Positions 42,150-52,360 are shown, counted from the stretch's first letter. The stretch is DNA of 64,000 nt from Endoryza foliicola (GCA_965226965.1 OZ245715.1:248001-312000), one strand, 5' to 3'. Numbers and translations are program-made. Notes: generated by a model from the letters alone, not told the origin.

Positions 42150-45100
42150 CTATTTGGAATTCACTTTATAGATTCTCGGTTTTTCATCATTGATCAGGAA
42201 CAATAGTCTTTTCGTTTTTCCTGAATTCAATTGAATGATGTCTCTGATTTGGCCCGTAATCATCAACCCTGATTCTTGGGATGACAGCAGTCTCCAATTC
42301 TTTGCCGCATCGGAAATTAATACTTGCCCGAAGCTCGCATCCAATCTGCAGAACTGGGGCAACATATTGAATCGATTCCCTCCGGCAATGATCTCGGGCT
42401 TGCCGTCGCCATTAATATCCTCCACAATTATTGCATTTACAGAACTCCACTGAACTTCATCGGGCAGTCGCACCAAACTGAATTGGCCTTTTCCATCGTT
42501 ATATGCCACCATCGTGCTTCCGTTGGTAAATGTTTTTACTTCACAAGATTTCAGCACGTCGGCTGAGAAGAGTTCTTGAATCGATTTCTTTCCAAACTCT
42601 TCGTATTTCAAATTCTGCTTCTTGATCGACACCACTTGATCAGTTAATTCTCGCTTCAAGAAAACAGGCACATCTTTCCCATTGATCGTTCTCGTAATTA
42701 TTTTTTCTACAGATCCGTTTTTATCATAATCATTGATCCACATTTTTACAGGAGCATGAGTAGAAGGTTGCAAGTAAAAGTTTTCTCCGATGTTTCCCAG
42801 AATCAAATCCTCGTCTCCATCACCATCTAAATCTCCAGCAGCAATTGATTGCCACCATCCATTTTCTTTCGACAATCCAATTTCTATTTCTTTAGCAGAG
42901 CCGCCACTAAAACTAAAAGCCTTGGGCTGCATCCACTCACCTGCCACCACCAATTCTTTTTCCGGACTTTGATTGATATTTACCCATACTGCTCCCGTTA
43001 GTAGTCCAAGTTTTTCTAACCCAGTTGCTCTCTGTGGTGTTACATCTGTAAACACTCCCTTGCCATTGTTTTCAAGAAGAAAAGAAGTTGGCGTTGGACC
43101 GTAATTCAACGAAATGCTTCTACTTCCAACAAAAAGATCCAAATCGCCATCGCTATCGAAATCAAGCGCCACTACAAAAGCATTGTTGGTGCTACTTGAA
43201 GGCAATGCAGTACTGTCGAATTTGAAATTTCCTTTGCCATCGTTCTTAAATAGACGGTTATTCAACTCTTTGCTGTCCGGATCCCGGTTGTTGCCGGCCG
43301 AACCTACAAACAAGTCTAAATCCTTATCACCATCTGCATCAAAGAATAGCACTCCCATATCTTCTGACTCGGCAAATCTTTCAAATTCAGGGTTAAGCTT
43401 TTGTTGAAAACGACCATTAGACAATTGAAGATACAGTTGACCGGCCTGACGACTAGCGCCCCCAACATAGAGATCTTCCAACCCATCTCCGTTTACATCC
43501 CCTTTGGCTGCTTTCGGACCTTCATGAGAAACAAATAGCGGAATGTTGCGATCGTAATATGAATCAATGAACCCATCTTCCTGATGTTTCACAAAAGCAC
43601 TGTCTTGAAAACTTAAAACAGGGGTAGGCGCCGCGGTACCTCCGGTGTTTCCTGCAACAGCCTGCTCCCAGCTAAAAGAGTGTACTTTGTTCAATTCGGG
43701 AGTACGCATCACCGATATTTTGTTATCGGGCCATTCCACTACAATCGAATCTGCTTTTTCTTTTCCCAGCCCTGCAATTATTTTGTAGTCTACAGAACTT
43801 TGAAAGCCTCTGCTTGGGATCAACTCTTTATAGATGATCTCTTTTCCTTTGAATATCTTAACTTTTGAACCAATAGCAAAGGTGTTTTTATCCTTTCCTT
43901 TTAGGCTTACGCCAATAAAGTTATTCTTTTGCAATTCATTGGCTTTGTTTTGATACACAAAACTCTCCATGTTTACATTATTGATCACCATATCCAGATC
44001 TCCATCATTGTCTAAATCCCCATATGCTGCGCCGTTAGAAAACGAAGGTGTAGCGAAGCCCCAATTTTCAGCTTCGTCTTTAAATTTCATATGACCAATA
44101 TTATGAAAGGCCTTATTTGGAATGGGCACTGAAGGCATTTTCTTGATAATTTCATCGAATTGTTCCTTCTGCCCTGTCATCACCATTTTTTGAACTACGT
44201 CGTTAGCAAAGAAGTCGATGAAGTCTTGGTTGGTTACGTCATTGTAGATACCATTGCAAACAAAAAGGTCGGAGAGACCATCATTATCGGCATCGAAGAT
44301 AAGCCCACCCCAGCTCCAATCGGAGGCTGCTACACCACTATAGAAGGCTGTTTCTTTAAACTTGCCGTTTCTATCGTTTACTTGCAATACGTTTTGCATG
44401 AACTGGTAGTAAAACCCTGTTTTAACTTTCAGTTGTTGAACATCGATGTTTTCAAAAGAGGTAGTCGTTTTTAAGCGAAAATCATTATCAGGAAGCATCT
44501 CAGTAACGAAGAGGTCAGGATAGCCGTCGTTGTTAATATCAGCCAAATCAGCGCCCATGCTAGAGTGACTAAGGTGCTGAACCCAATTCTCCAGTTCGTC
44601 TTTAAAGGTTCCATTTTTCTGATTGATATAGAGGTAGTCTCTTTCAAAGAAGTCGTTAGAAACGTATACATCCGGATAATGATCACCGTTTACATCTCCC
44701 ACTGTTACACCCAAACCAAAGCTGATCAAACTGCCATAGATACCGGCCTCTGTACTAATATCGATGTATTTGCCATTGTCGTTCCTAAGAAATCGATCGC
44801 CACCTCCTTTGAGGTAATCGGCAACGGGCCAGTCTTTTGCCCTTAGTTCGCGCTTGTTTTCGTAATTAAGGGTATTAACTGGAATAAAGCTGTTATTAAT
44901 GATAAACACGTCTAAATCGCCGTCCAAATCATAATCGAAGAAAGCGGCGTGTGTAGCGTATCCGCCTTTGTTTTGTAGGCCATAGTTTTCTGCTTCTTCG
45001 GTGAACGTATTGTTATGTTGGTTTATATAGAGTTTGCTTACAGGTGGTTGTCCGTTAATAAACCCTGCATTGCACACGTAAATATCGAGCCACCCGTCAC

Positions 45101-45485
45101 TATTAATATCCACCATTACTACGCCAGTACTCCACTGATTACCTACTTGAATTTTAGCAGTGCTTGTTATGTCGTCAAACTTCCATGCTCCTTTGTTTAA
45201 GTAGAGTTTGTTTTCACTCATGTTAGAGGTCATGAACACATCTGCCAGTCCATCATTATTAATATCACCAATTGCAACACCGCCGCCATTGTAGAAATTG
45301 CGATAGCTGAAGATGTTGAAATCGGGGCTATTAGAAACTTTATTCACGAAGCTAATACCGGTGTTTGTTTTCAACTCAAACAAAGCGTTTGGATTGGTAG
45401 TGGCTGACTTGGGATTACAAGCTAAAAACACTAAGAAAGTAAGCAAGAAGCCGGTGCTTAATATTTTAGAAATGGAGTGGATCAT
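42150..45485 (-). CDS. FG-GAP/VCBS-repeat lipoprotein with ASPIC/UnbV domain (copy 1)
   Basis: 1,111 residues from the ATG at 45485 (a TTG three codons upstream is less likely). The signal peptide ends VFLAC-NPKS (lipobox). Same architecture as the downstream paralogue: FG-GAP repeats (DINNDGLADVFM, DINSDGWLDIYV, DYDLDGDLDVFI), a central ASPIC/UnbV-like module (GSKVKIFKGKEII, SRGFQSSVDYKIIAGLG), and a second repeat block. The two proteins are clearly homologous across their length yet strongly diverged, so the duplication is old. It lies downstream of susD in the same operon. Confidence 0.85.
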   Translation of the reverse strand: MIHSISKILSTGFLLTFLVFLACNPKSATTNPNALFELKTNTGISFVNKVSNSPDFNIFSYRNFYNGGGVAIGDINNDGLADVFMTSNMSENKLYLNKGAWKFDDITSTAKIQVGNQWSTGVVMVDINSDGWLDIYVCNAGFINGQPPVSKLYINQHNNTFTEEAENYGLQNKGGYATHAAFFDYDLDGDLDVFIINNSFIPVNTLNYENKRELRAKDWPVADYLKGGGDRFLRNDNGKYIDISTEAGIYGSLISFGLGVTVGDVNGDHYPDVYVSNDFFERDYLYINQKNGTFKDELENWVQHLSHSSMGADLADINNDGYPDLFVTEMLPDNDFRLKTTTSFENIDVQQLKVKTGFYYQFMQNVLQVNDRNGKFKETAFYSGVAASDWSWGGLIFDADNDGLSDLFVCNGIYNDVTNQDFIDFFANDVVQKMVMTGQKEQFDEIIKKMPSVPIPNKAFHNIGHMKFKDEAENWGFATPSFSNGAAYGDLDNDGDLDMVINNVNMESFVYQNKANELQKNNFIGVSLKGKDKNTFAIGSKVKIFKGKEIIYKELIPSRGFQSSVDYKIIAGLGKEKADSIVVEWPDNKISVMRTPELNKVHSFSWEQAVAGNTGGTAAPTPVLSFQDSAFVKHQEDGFIDSYYDRNIPLFVSHEGPKAAKGDVNGDGLEDLYVGGASRQAGQLYLQLSNGRFQQKLNPEFERFAESEDMGVLFFDADGDKDLDLFVGSAGNNRDPDSKELNNRLFKNDGKGNFKFDSTALPSSSTNNAFVVALDFDSDGDLDLFVGSRSISLNYGPTPTSFLLENNGKGVFTDVTPQRATGLEKLGLLTGAVWVNINQSPEKELVVAGEWMQPKAFSFSGGSAKEIEIGLSKENGWWQSIAAGDLDGDGDEDLILGNIGENFYLQPSTHAPVKMWINDYDKNGSVEKIITRTINGKDVPVFLKRELTDQVVSIKKQNLKYEEFGKKSIQELFSADVLKSCEVKTFTNGSTMVAYNDGKGQFSLVRLPDEVQWSSVNAIIVEDINGDGKPEIIAGGNRFNMLPQFCRLDASFGQVLISDAAKNWRLLSSQESGLMITGQIRDIIQLNSGKTKRLLFLINDEKPRIYKVNSK

Positions 45486-45584
45486 AAAAATCAAAAGCTT
45501 AATTCGAAAAGTAGATCTTTAAAATAGCAAAAGGACCATAAAAATATGACCCTTTTGCCGTATAGTAATGTTAAGAACCTACTA

Positions 45585-47087
45585 TTAATAACCAGGATTT
45601 TGAGCTAAAGCTGGGTTTACAGCAAGTTGTTCGTTAGGAATAGGGAACAACAAACGCTCAGAAGTTGAAGCTGGTTTTTCTTGGTAAGCGTTCAAGTATT
45701 TACCGAAACGAACCAAGTCATTTCTTCTCCAACCTTCCCAGTACAACTCTCTTCCTCTTTCATCCAACAAGTTGTCGGCAGTTAAAGAAGCAAGAGCAGT
45801 AGCACCACGGTTAGCGCGGATCTGGTTAACGATTGCCAAACCTGCAGCAGCGTTACCTGTTCTAAGCAAAGCTTCAGCTTTCATCAACATAACATCAGCC
45901 CAACGGAAGATTACGTATTCGTTCTCAGCAGGGAACTCTTTTGCGTAATCAGGTGGATATTTGATAACACGGATACCTGTAACCTCGAGGTTGGTACCTG
46001 TTTCTTTGATTTTCACGTCGCGAGTGAAAGAAAGTGGAGCACCACTTCTGTCTTTCAATGCAGTACCGTTTTGATCGAATTGTTGACCAACCAACAAACC
46101 TACGCGCAAACCAGATACATTGGTAACACCAGTGTAGCTATCGCCACGGCGTTTATCAGTCGCTTCGAATTTATCGTAGAAGTCAGACAAGGTAGTGAAA
46201 CCGTTCCAACCGCTAGGACGTTGGTTGTAGTGAAGTGTGCAATACCAACGAGATTGGTTGTTACCACCACGTACACCATTTGTATTTTCGAGAGCGTAGA
46301 TAATTTCAGTTGATTTTGTTGAGTTATCAGGGCTGAAGTTATCGTAGAAGTTAGAGCTTAAGCTGTAACCAGTAATTTGGTCAGCCAAAGTGATTACCTG
46401 TTGCATATCGCCAGCAGCAAAGGTTGGAGTAGCGCGGTTAGCGTAAACACCTTTGTTGAGGTACAATTTCATCATCAATACGCGAGCAGCGTTTTTGTTT
46501 GCTTTGATGATATTGCTTGAGCTACCAGCAGGTAAATCGTTGATGATTGCATTCAACTCACTGATGATGAAGTCGGCTGCAGCAGCACCCTTCTTAATTT
46601 CAGGAAGTTTCTTAAGATCTTTCAGATCTGAACGGAAAGGAACTTGATCCCATCCATCCAATACAGCGAACATAGACAACGCTCTAATGAAGCGAGCTTC
46701 TGCTGCTTGTTGAGGTGTAGGATTTTTATCAAGTACTGATGATGCAGCGAATTGAGCTTGAAGCAATTCACGGTATGTATCAGACAAGAATTGGTGATCT
46801 GCATTCCAAGTATGGTTATGCAATACACGCCAAACCCCGTTATCATCCCAGTCTGGACCACGAGTGGGTCCGATGGCCTCATCGGTTGTGTGCTCAGAAG
46901 CAGCCCAAAAACGCGACTGATCCTGGAAGGGGTTGTTTAATGTTTCATAGGCACTCTGTAACAGACCGGCAGCGTTTACAGTGCTGCTTTCGATGTTTAG
47001 CGCACCGCGTTGGTTTTGCTCCAACTTGGTACAAGAGAAACTAAACACGGTGATCAGTAACAGCACCAGCAATTTTAGATTCTTCAT
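45585..47087 (-). CDS. SusD/RagB-like outer-membrane nutrient-binding lipoprotein
   Basis: 500 residues. Lipobox FSFSC-TKLEQN; SusD TPR-like helices include FWAASEHTTDEAIGPTRG, AEARFIRALSMFAVLDGWDQVPF and the C-terminal VIFRWADVMLMKAEALLRTG, ending with ERGRELYWEGWRRNDLVRFGKY and FPIPNEQLAVNPALAQNPGY, all typical. It caps the SusC channel and captures oligosaccharide. It lies 22 bp after susC. Confidence 0.96.
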   Translation of the reverse strand: MKNLKLLVLLLITVFSFSCTKLEQNQRGALNIESSTVNAAGLLQSAYETLNNPFQDQSRFWAASEHTTDEAIGPTRGPDWDDNGVWRVLHNHTWNADHQFLSDTYRELLQAQFAASSVLDKNPTPQQAAEARFIRALSMFAVLDGWDQVPFRSDLKDLKKLPEIKKGAAAADFIISELNAIINDLPAGSSSNIIKANKNAARVLMMKLYLNKGVYANRATPTFAAGDMQQVITLADQITGYSLSSNFYDNFSPDNSTKSTEIIYALENTNGVRGGNNQSRWYCTLHYNQRPSGWNGFTTLSDFYDKFEATDKRRGDSYTGVTNVSGLRVGLLVGQQFDQNGTALKDRSGAPLSFTRDVKIKETGTNLEVTGIRVIKYPPDYAKEFPAENEYVIFRWADVMLMKAEALLRTGNAAAGLAIVNQIRANRGATALASLTADNLLDERGRELYWEGWRRNDLVRFGKYLNAYQEKPASTSERLLFPIPNEQLAVNPALAQNPGY

Positions 47088-47109
47088 TTTAATTACTATT
47101 TAAAAGAGT

Positions 47110-50085
47110 TTATAAACTGAATGAGAATGACAATTGAATGTTTCTAGCTGTTGGATAAGGAGTATACTCGATACCTAAAGAAGGAACACCGTTCACATTC
47201 TTATCTGTATTAACCTCTGGGTCGAAACCACTCCATTTAGTGATAACGAACAAGTTTTGACCGGTTAATGCAACGTTTGCATTTTTGATCACTTTAGCAA
47301 TGTTTCCAAGGCGGTAAGCGATGGTCATGTTTGCTAACTTGATGTAGTCACCTTTTTCGAGGTAGCGAGTAGAAGGAGCAATTGGGTTAGAAGTGCTCTC
47401 TGTAACTGATCCGCCAACAAGAGACTTAGTGATGTTTCTACCTGCGATGATGTTACCGATTGGCAATACTGAGTTTGCTGTGTTGTTGTACAAATAATGT
47501 CCGAATGCACCATTTAAGTTGATAGCTGCGAACCATTTTTTGTAAGTCAAATCAGTAGAGAAACCAACAATCATCTTAGGGTTAGGAGAACCTACATAGC
47601 TTAGGTTTTCGCTACCATCAGGGTTCAACTTGTAGTTGCTCTGACCGGTAGTTTTGTCGATGCCTAAGAAAGAACGCAAATAATAAACGTTCAAAGGCTG
47701 ACCGCTAACCAAGCGCTGTGCAGTTGCACCAGAAATACCTTGACCACTTAAACTACCTGTTTGTACTGCTCCAACGAAATCTTTCAACTCGTTCTTTTGG
47801 AAAGCAGCGTTCACATTTACGTTCCAGTTAAGGTCTTTAGATTTAATAGCAGCTAAACTTAATGCTACTTCCACACCTGAGTTCACAATGGTTCCTTGTA
47901 AGTTAGTCCAGTAACGGAAAGGAGGACCAGGTTGTGTTACAATTTGTTGGAAGATAGGATCTGTAGTTTTTCTGTTATAATAATCTACACTACCGCTTAA
48001 TCTACCATCTAAAACACTGAAATCAACACCAATGTTCGCAAGAGTGTTTGTTTCCCACTTAATATCTGGGTTTTCCAAACTTGCTACGCTTTGGTTGTCG
48101 CCCTGTCCAATGTTAACCACGCGAAGAGGAGCGTTTGCAGGGAACTCTTGGTTACCTGTTTGACCCCAGCTAGCTCTCACGGCTAAGTTGCTGAACAGTT
48201 TGTTGTTTTTCAAAAAGCTTTCATTTGATACAATCCACTTACCGGCAACAGAAGGGAAGGTACCGTATGTATTATTTTTACCGAATTTGTTAGAACCATC
48301 ACGACGTACTGTTGCAGTCAACAAATACTTGTCTTTGTAGCCTAAGTTTACACGGCCGAAATAAGATTGCAATTCAGTTACTGGATCTGCGAAAGAATAC
48401 ATGCTTCTGTCTGCAGATGGAACGTTTTGCATATAATCTGTGTACTTGATACCAGGATAATCAACAAAGTTGTTTCCTTGCATACCAGATCCTTTGTAAT
48501 CGAAACGCAAGTACTCATAACCTACGAGTGCATTCAAAGAAAGGTTGCTTGTGATATCTTTTGTATAGTTCAAAGTATGAGTTAAAGACTGATTGATAGA
48601 ACGGTTGTTTGCAATCTGTCCGAAACCTCTGTTACCTTGAATGTTTAACCAACGACGGATTTCTGTTCTTCTTTCTCCAACACCATAGTTGATACCATAG
48701 AGGAACTTGTATTCCAAATCGTTTGTGATTTTGTAGCTAGGAGAGATGTTAGCCAAAACTTGTGTAACAGAGTTTTGGTCATCGTATGCAGCTAATAATG
48801 CCATTGGGTTGATAGTGGTAGCACCAAGACCAGTTCCAATTGGGTTAGCCGGAGTCCAATCCAATTTAGCAGTTGGGTTCCATTGTAAAGCGTTTGCGAT
48901 CAATGAACCTTGGAAACCTGCGTCGTTAGAAATTGGAGCACCTGATGTTACAGTATTTGATGTGATAATGCTGTAATCAAGTCCTAATTTTTTGTTGTCG
49001 AGCAGTCTGTAAGAACCGGTGAAAGAAGCAGAATACTTCTTGAAACCAGATTCTTTAATGATACCTTGTTGGTTTTGGTAACCAACTGAGATACGGTAGC
49101 GACCAGCGTCGTTACCTGAAGAGATAGCGATGTTGTGATTTTGAGAGATACCACTTTGTGTGATAGCATCCATCGCATCAACATTACCACCGAAGTTTCC
49201 GCTCGTTAAGCCGTACTTAGATAAAGCAGCTCTGAATCCATTGCCATCCAAAACTTCTAATTTCTTCATGATAGAAGAAACACTTGCAGAAGTGTTGAAC
49301 TCAATTTTCGGAGCACCGCTTTGTCCTTTCTTAGTAGTGATGATAACAACACCGTTCGCACCACGAGAACCGTAGATGGCTGTAGCAGACGCATCCTTCA
49401 ACACCTCCATAGAGGCGATGTCGTTAGGGTTCAAGAAGTTGAGGGGGTTGTCGCCAGGAGCACCACCAAGTGCAGTACCCAAACCTGGAGCAGGAGAGCC
49501 ACCTGATAAAGGAACTCCATCTACTACGAACAAGGGTTGGTTACCTGAACGGATTGAAGAGATACCACGAATGCGGATGGTAGTTGCACCACCGGGAGCA
49601 CCCGAGTTGTTAATTACCTGAACACCGGCAACTTTACCTTGGATCAATTGATCAGGCGCAGTTACGATACCCTGGTTGAAATCTTTAGCCTTAACAGAAG
49701 CAACAGATCCCGTAAGATCTTTTCTGCGGGCTGTACCATAACCAACCACTACTACTTCGTTCAAATTTGATCCTGAAGACGACAATGAAACGTCTACTGA
49801 AGTTTTACCTGCAATAGAAATTTCCTGTGTTCCATAACCAACGTAAGAAACTACGAGTGTGGTGGTATTAGCGGCTACAGAGATCTTGAACGATCCATCT
49901 GCGCCTGTAACTGAACCTCCAGAATTGGAGCCTTTGGCTACCACTGATGCTCCTACTACCGGAGAACCATCTTTGGAGTCAGTTACCTTACCTGAGATCA
50001 CCTTGTCCTGTGCAAATGCAGACACAGAAACGGTGAGTGCAAGCAACAGCATCATACTGGCTGTTAGCAGTCGTTTGAGGGTCAT
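47110..50085 (-). CDS. SusC/RagA-family TonB-dependent transporter
   Basis: 991 residues from the ATG at 50085 (the in-frame TTG at 50091 adds two). A signal peptide (ends SAFAQ) leads to a carboxypeptidase-like CarboxypepD_reg domain (VISGKVTDSKDGSPVVGASV), the TonB-box/plug (NEVVVVGYGTARRKDLTGSV, IRGISSIRSGNQPLFVVDGVPL) and a 22-strand barrel ending in an aromatic LSFSFSL. It pairs with the downstream SusD to import an oligosaccharide. A 17-bp palindrome at 50134-50150 lies 49 bp upstream of the start and is shared with the GH13 gene. Confidence 0.96.
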   Translation of the reverse strand: MTLKRLLTASMMLLLALTVSVSAFAQDKVISGKVTDSKDGSPVVGASVVAKGSNSGGSVTGADGSFKISVAANTTTLVVSYVGYGTQEISIAGKTSVDVSLSSSGSNLNEVVVVGYGTARRKDLTGSVASVKAKDFNQGIVTAPDQLIQGKVAGVQVINNSGAPGGATTIRIRGISSIRSGNQPLFVVDGVPLSGGSPAPGLGTALGGAPGDNPLNFLNPNDIASMEVLKDASATAIYGSRGANGVVIITTKKGQSGAPKIEFNTSASVSSIMKKLEVLDGNGFRAALSKYGLTSGNFGGNVDAMDAITQSGISQNHNIAISSGNDAGRYRISVGYQNQQGIIKESGFKKYSASFTGSYRLLDNKKLGLDYSIITSNTVTSGAPISNDAGFQGSLIANALQWNPTAKLDWTPANPIGTGLGATTINPMALLAAYDDQNSVTQVLANISPSYKITNDLEYKFLYGINYGVGERRTEIRRWLNIQGNRGFGQIANNRSINQSLTHTLNYTKDITSNLSLNALVGYEYLRFDYKGSGMQGNNFVDYPGIKYTDYMQNVPSADRSMYSFADPVTELQSYFGRVNLGYKDKYLLTATVRRDGSNKFGKNNTYGTFPSVAGKWIVSNESFLKNNKLFSNLAVRASWGQTGNQEFPANAPLRVVNIGQGDNQSVASLENPDIKWETNTLANIGVDFSVLDGRLSGSVDYYNRKTTDPIFQQIVTQPGPPFRYWTNLQGTIVNSGVEVALSLAAIKSKDLNWNVNVNAAFQKNELKDFVGAVQTGSLSGQGISGATAQRLVSGQPLNVYYLRSFLGIDKTTGQSNYKLNPDGSENLSYVGSPNPKMIVGFSTDLTYKKWFAAINLNGAFGHYLYNNTANSVLPIGNIIAGRNITKSLVGGSVTESTSNPIAPSTRYLEKGDYIKLANMTIAYRLGNIAKVIKNANVALTGQNLFVITKWSGFDPEVNTDKNVNGVPSLGIEYTPYPTARNIQLSFSFSL

Positions 50086-50133
50086 AAACAATGGTTATAA
50101 TTGGTTATCAATAAAAAAACCTATAAACAATAA

Positions 50134-50150
50134 TGTGTATTTTATACACA
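50134..50150. promoter_or_regulatory. 17-bp operator candidate upstream of susC
   Basis: TGTGTAT-TTT-ATACACA, a perfect 7+3+7 inverted repeat, is the same as the core of 55438-55456 upstream of GH13 except for one central base. It is likely the binding site of a dimeric regulator, either the LacI protein or the Nudix-type regulator encoded here. Confidence 0.75.
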
Positions 50151-50497
50151 CGAGACTACAATTTTAAACTTTTTTTGGAACTTTTAAGATTTCTTAACAA
50201 GTTTTTTCAAAAAAAAGTTAGGGACTACCCCCCCACTAAAATGTTATCGGGCTTATATGATAACAGTGTACCTAATACATTAAGACAAGTAGATTTCGAA
50301 AAGCGCTGCCTCTCAAATAAGCCGCGATAACTTGCCTAAAGTCTTGAAAATGACATTCATAACATCTCTCAATCTTTAGACTGTACGATCTAAAATAACA
50401 TAAGTCATTGTAAATCAATACATTGAATCAACACACCTTAATCAGCACTAAATTACTTGTCTCCTAACACATATCAGGGCTTCCCAACAAATATCCT

Positions 50498-50537
50498 TTT
50501 GCAAACAATTTTGCAAACATCTTCGCAAATGTTTGCG
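50498..50537. promoter_or_regulatory. LacI-type operator cluster before lacI
   Basis: CGCAAA-TG-TTTGCG (50524-50537) is a perfect 6+2+6 palindrome of the LacI/GalR operator style. A wider inverted repeat GCAAACAT/ATGTTTGC (50513-50520 with 50529-50536) and a further TTTGCAAAC (50499-50507) add half-sites. It sits 41 bp before the LacI-family start codon, suggesting autoregulation. Confidence 0.65.
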
Positions 50538-50578
50538 GTGGATAAGTATTTTGCATAATTTTCAGTACCAAACCACTT

Positions 50579-51577
50579 ATGCGAACAAAAGCCACACTCA
50601 AACATATTAGCCAAAGCCTCAACTTAAGTATATCAACCGTTTCAAGAGCGCTTAAAAACCATCCCGACATCTCCGATCAAACCAAACAAAAGGTAATGGA
50701 GCTGGCTTCGTTGATGGAATACGAACCGAATACGCATGCTATTAACTTAAGAACCAATAAAAGTAAGACTTTTGGCGTAATCGTTCCCGTTATATCGAAT
50801 TATTTTTATCATTCTTTTATTGCCGCTTTAGAAGAAGACGCAAGAAGATTGGGCTATGCTCTTATTATTCTACAATCGAGTGACGATCCACAAATAGAAC
50901 TAGAGAACCTGAGAATCTGTAGAATGAATAGAGTAGCCGGCGTTTTTGTATCAATTACCGCTAACACAAAAGACATAAAGCCCTTTCTAAAATTAGATGA
51001 GGTAGACATCCCTGTTATATTTTTCGATAAGGTGCCCGATTTCGAGGCATGTAACAAAATTTGTCTTGCTGATACGGAAGCTGCTACCATGGCGGCTTTA
51101 ACAATCATCAGAAAACAAAAGAAAAAAGTATTGGCCATTTTCGGAAATGAAGAAATGTCGATCTCCAAAAAAAGGAAACAAGCATTCCTCTCTGTAATTG
51201 AAAGTCAATCAAGTTCTATGGAGGTAATCAGTGAACATGCCGACAATGCCGACGATGCTTTTATGCTTACTTTAAAATATGGGGCAAAAACCGGCTTTAT
51301 TGATACGATCTTTTCAATGAGTGATGAAATCTTAACAGGCGTAATGAGAGCCATACAAAAACTAAAAAAGAACGTACCCAACGAAATAGGAATCATTTCG
51401 ATCTGTAATAATAATTTCATTCCTCGCATGTACGACCCTGAGATATCATTTGTAGAAACAAGTGGAGCCGATTTAGGCAAACTCGCTATTAAGCGAATGA
51501 TGGACCACATGTCGGGTAAAACATTCGTGCAAGAACTTACATTACCATCAAGACTTGTGGAAGGGGGCAGTTTGTAA
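50579..51577 (+). CDS. LacI-family transcriptional regulator
   Basis: 332 residues. The N-terminal LacI helix-turn-helix ATLKHISQSLNLSISTVSRALKNHPDIS is followed by the hinge helix region (SLMEYEPNTHAINLRTNKSKT) and a periplasmic-binding-protein-like effector domain (TFGVIVPVISNYFYHSFIAA, RVAGVFVSI, VDIPVIFFDKVP). It probably senses a sugar released by the susCD/GH13 system. It is divergent from susC and convergent with the Nudix regulator gene. Confidence 0.93.
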   Translation: MRTKATLKHISQSLNLSISTVSRALKNHPDISDQTKQKVMELASLMEYEPNTHAINLRTNKSKTFGVIVPVISNYFYHSFIAALEEDARRLGYALIILQSSDDPQIELENLRICRMNRVAGVFVSITANTKDIKPFLKLDEVDIPVIFFDKVPDFEACNKICLADTEAATMAALTIIRKQKKKVLAIFGNEEMSISKKRKQAFLSVIESQSSSMEVISEHADNADDAFMLTLKYGAKTGFIDTIFSMSDEILTGVMRAIQKLKKNVPNEIGIISICNNNFIPRMYDPEISFVETSGADLGKLAIKRMMDHMSGKTFVQELTLPSRLVEGGSL

Positions 51578-51606
51578 AGTCGATCATTTGTGAATGCTGC
51601 AGAAAG

Positions 51607-51655
51607 GGTTCGTTACAAATTAACGAATCCACTAATTTTCAAATTAGTTTTGAAA
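51607..51655. terminator. Convergent terminator hairpins
   Basis: ACTAATTT (51631-51638) pairs with AAATTAGT (51641-51648), followed by TTTT; just upstream GGTTCGTTA and TAACGAATCC (51608-51630) form another near-perfect stem. Both lie between the convergent LacI and Nudix-regulator genes, overlapping the latter's end. Confidence 0.6.
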
Positions 51656-52333
51656 CTTTTCTTTATTGAAACGATACAATTTTCCCGGACGGTGTGGAAC
51701 ATCTTCTTCCAATTCGTCAACATCTACTAACCAATCCATTAAAAAGAATTTTTTTCGGAAGTTTCGACGATCAAGTTTAATTCCGAGGATAGCTTCATAA
51801 ATACTCTGCAATTCACGGAGTGAAAATTTCTCCGGCAACAAGTTAAAAACAATCGGGTGTTCCATTACTCGCTCCCTTAGTTGCTTCATGCAAGTATCTA
51901 AAATCAATTTGTGATCGAAGGCCATCGATTTTAGCTCATTCACCGGGTGCCAGTGAATTTGATTGTGCGCCAGTTTTAACTGATGGTCGTTAATATTGAT
52001 CAAAGAATAATAGGCAGTTGTGATAACCCTGCCGGCCGGATGCCTGTTCAAGTCACCAAAAGTATATACCTGCTCCAAAAACACATCCTCTAATCCGGTT
52101 CGGCTTTTCAAAATTCGGTACGAAGCGGTGTTCAAGTCCTCATCAGGACGAACAAGATCTCCTAAAAGCGACCATTCGTCTTTGAATTCTTCCAGGTCAG
52201 ATTTAATCAACAACACTTTCAATTCTCCGTTTTCAAAGCCAAGAATTACACAGTCTACCGAAATGGCAATTTTGAAGTACTCCTTGCTTTCCAGTAAGAT
52301 GTTCTTAATTGTTTTGTGTGACGCCGTATTCAT
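51644..52333 (-). CDS. Nudix-domain transcriptional regulator (NrtR/AraR-like)
   Basis: 229 residues. Residues ~18-150 form a Nudix-fold domain (ISVDCVILGFENGELKVLLIKSD, EWSLLGDLVRPDEDL). The Nudix box is degenerate: at the R-E-x2-E-E-x-G stretch it reads RILKSRTGL, lacking the catalytic glutamates, so it is likely a ligand sensor rather than a hydrolase. The C-terminus (~155-229: FSLRELQSIYEAILGIKLDRRNFRKKF) is a winged helix. In Bacteroidota such proteins (a Nudix-type AraR in Bacteroides) control sugar genes. It lies 27 bp downstream of the GH13 gene in the same orientation, so it is probably co-transcribed and may bind the palindrome upstream of GH13 and susC. Confidence 0.85.
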   Translation of the reverse strand: MNTASHKTIKNILLESKEYFKIAISVDCVILGFENGELKVLLIKSDLEEFKDEWSLLGDLVRPDEDLNTASYRILKSRTGLEDVFLEQVYTFGDLNRHPAGRVITTAYYSLININDHQLKLAHNQIHWHPVNELKSMAFDHKLILDTCMKQLRERVMEHPIVFNLLPEKFSLRELQSIYEAILGIKLDRRNFRKKFFLMDWLVDVDELEEDVPHRPGKLYRFNKEKFQN

Positions 52334-52360
52334 GATGGCTTCAAATATATTCTATTGTGA

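Larger units (their letters stand above)
50086..50578. other. Divergent susC-lacI regulatory region
   Basis: A 493-bp gap without a credible gene. It contains the shared palindrome (50134-50150), an A/T-rich tract with runs of T and a C7 run (50228-50235), and a cluster of TTTGC/GCAAA boxes (50498-50537) near the LacI gene. A common word TATTGTTTAT lies just downstream of the palindrome on the minus strand and recurs upstream of the GH13 gene, but no clean TAnnTTTG box is seen for susC. Confidence 0.6.
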
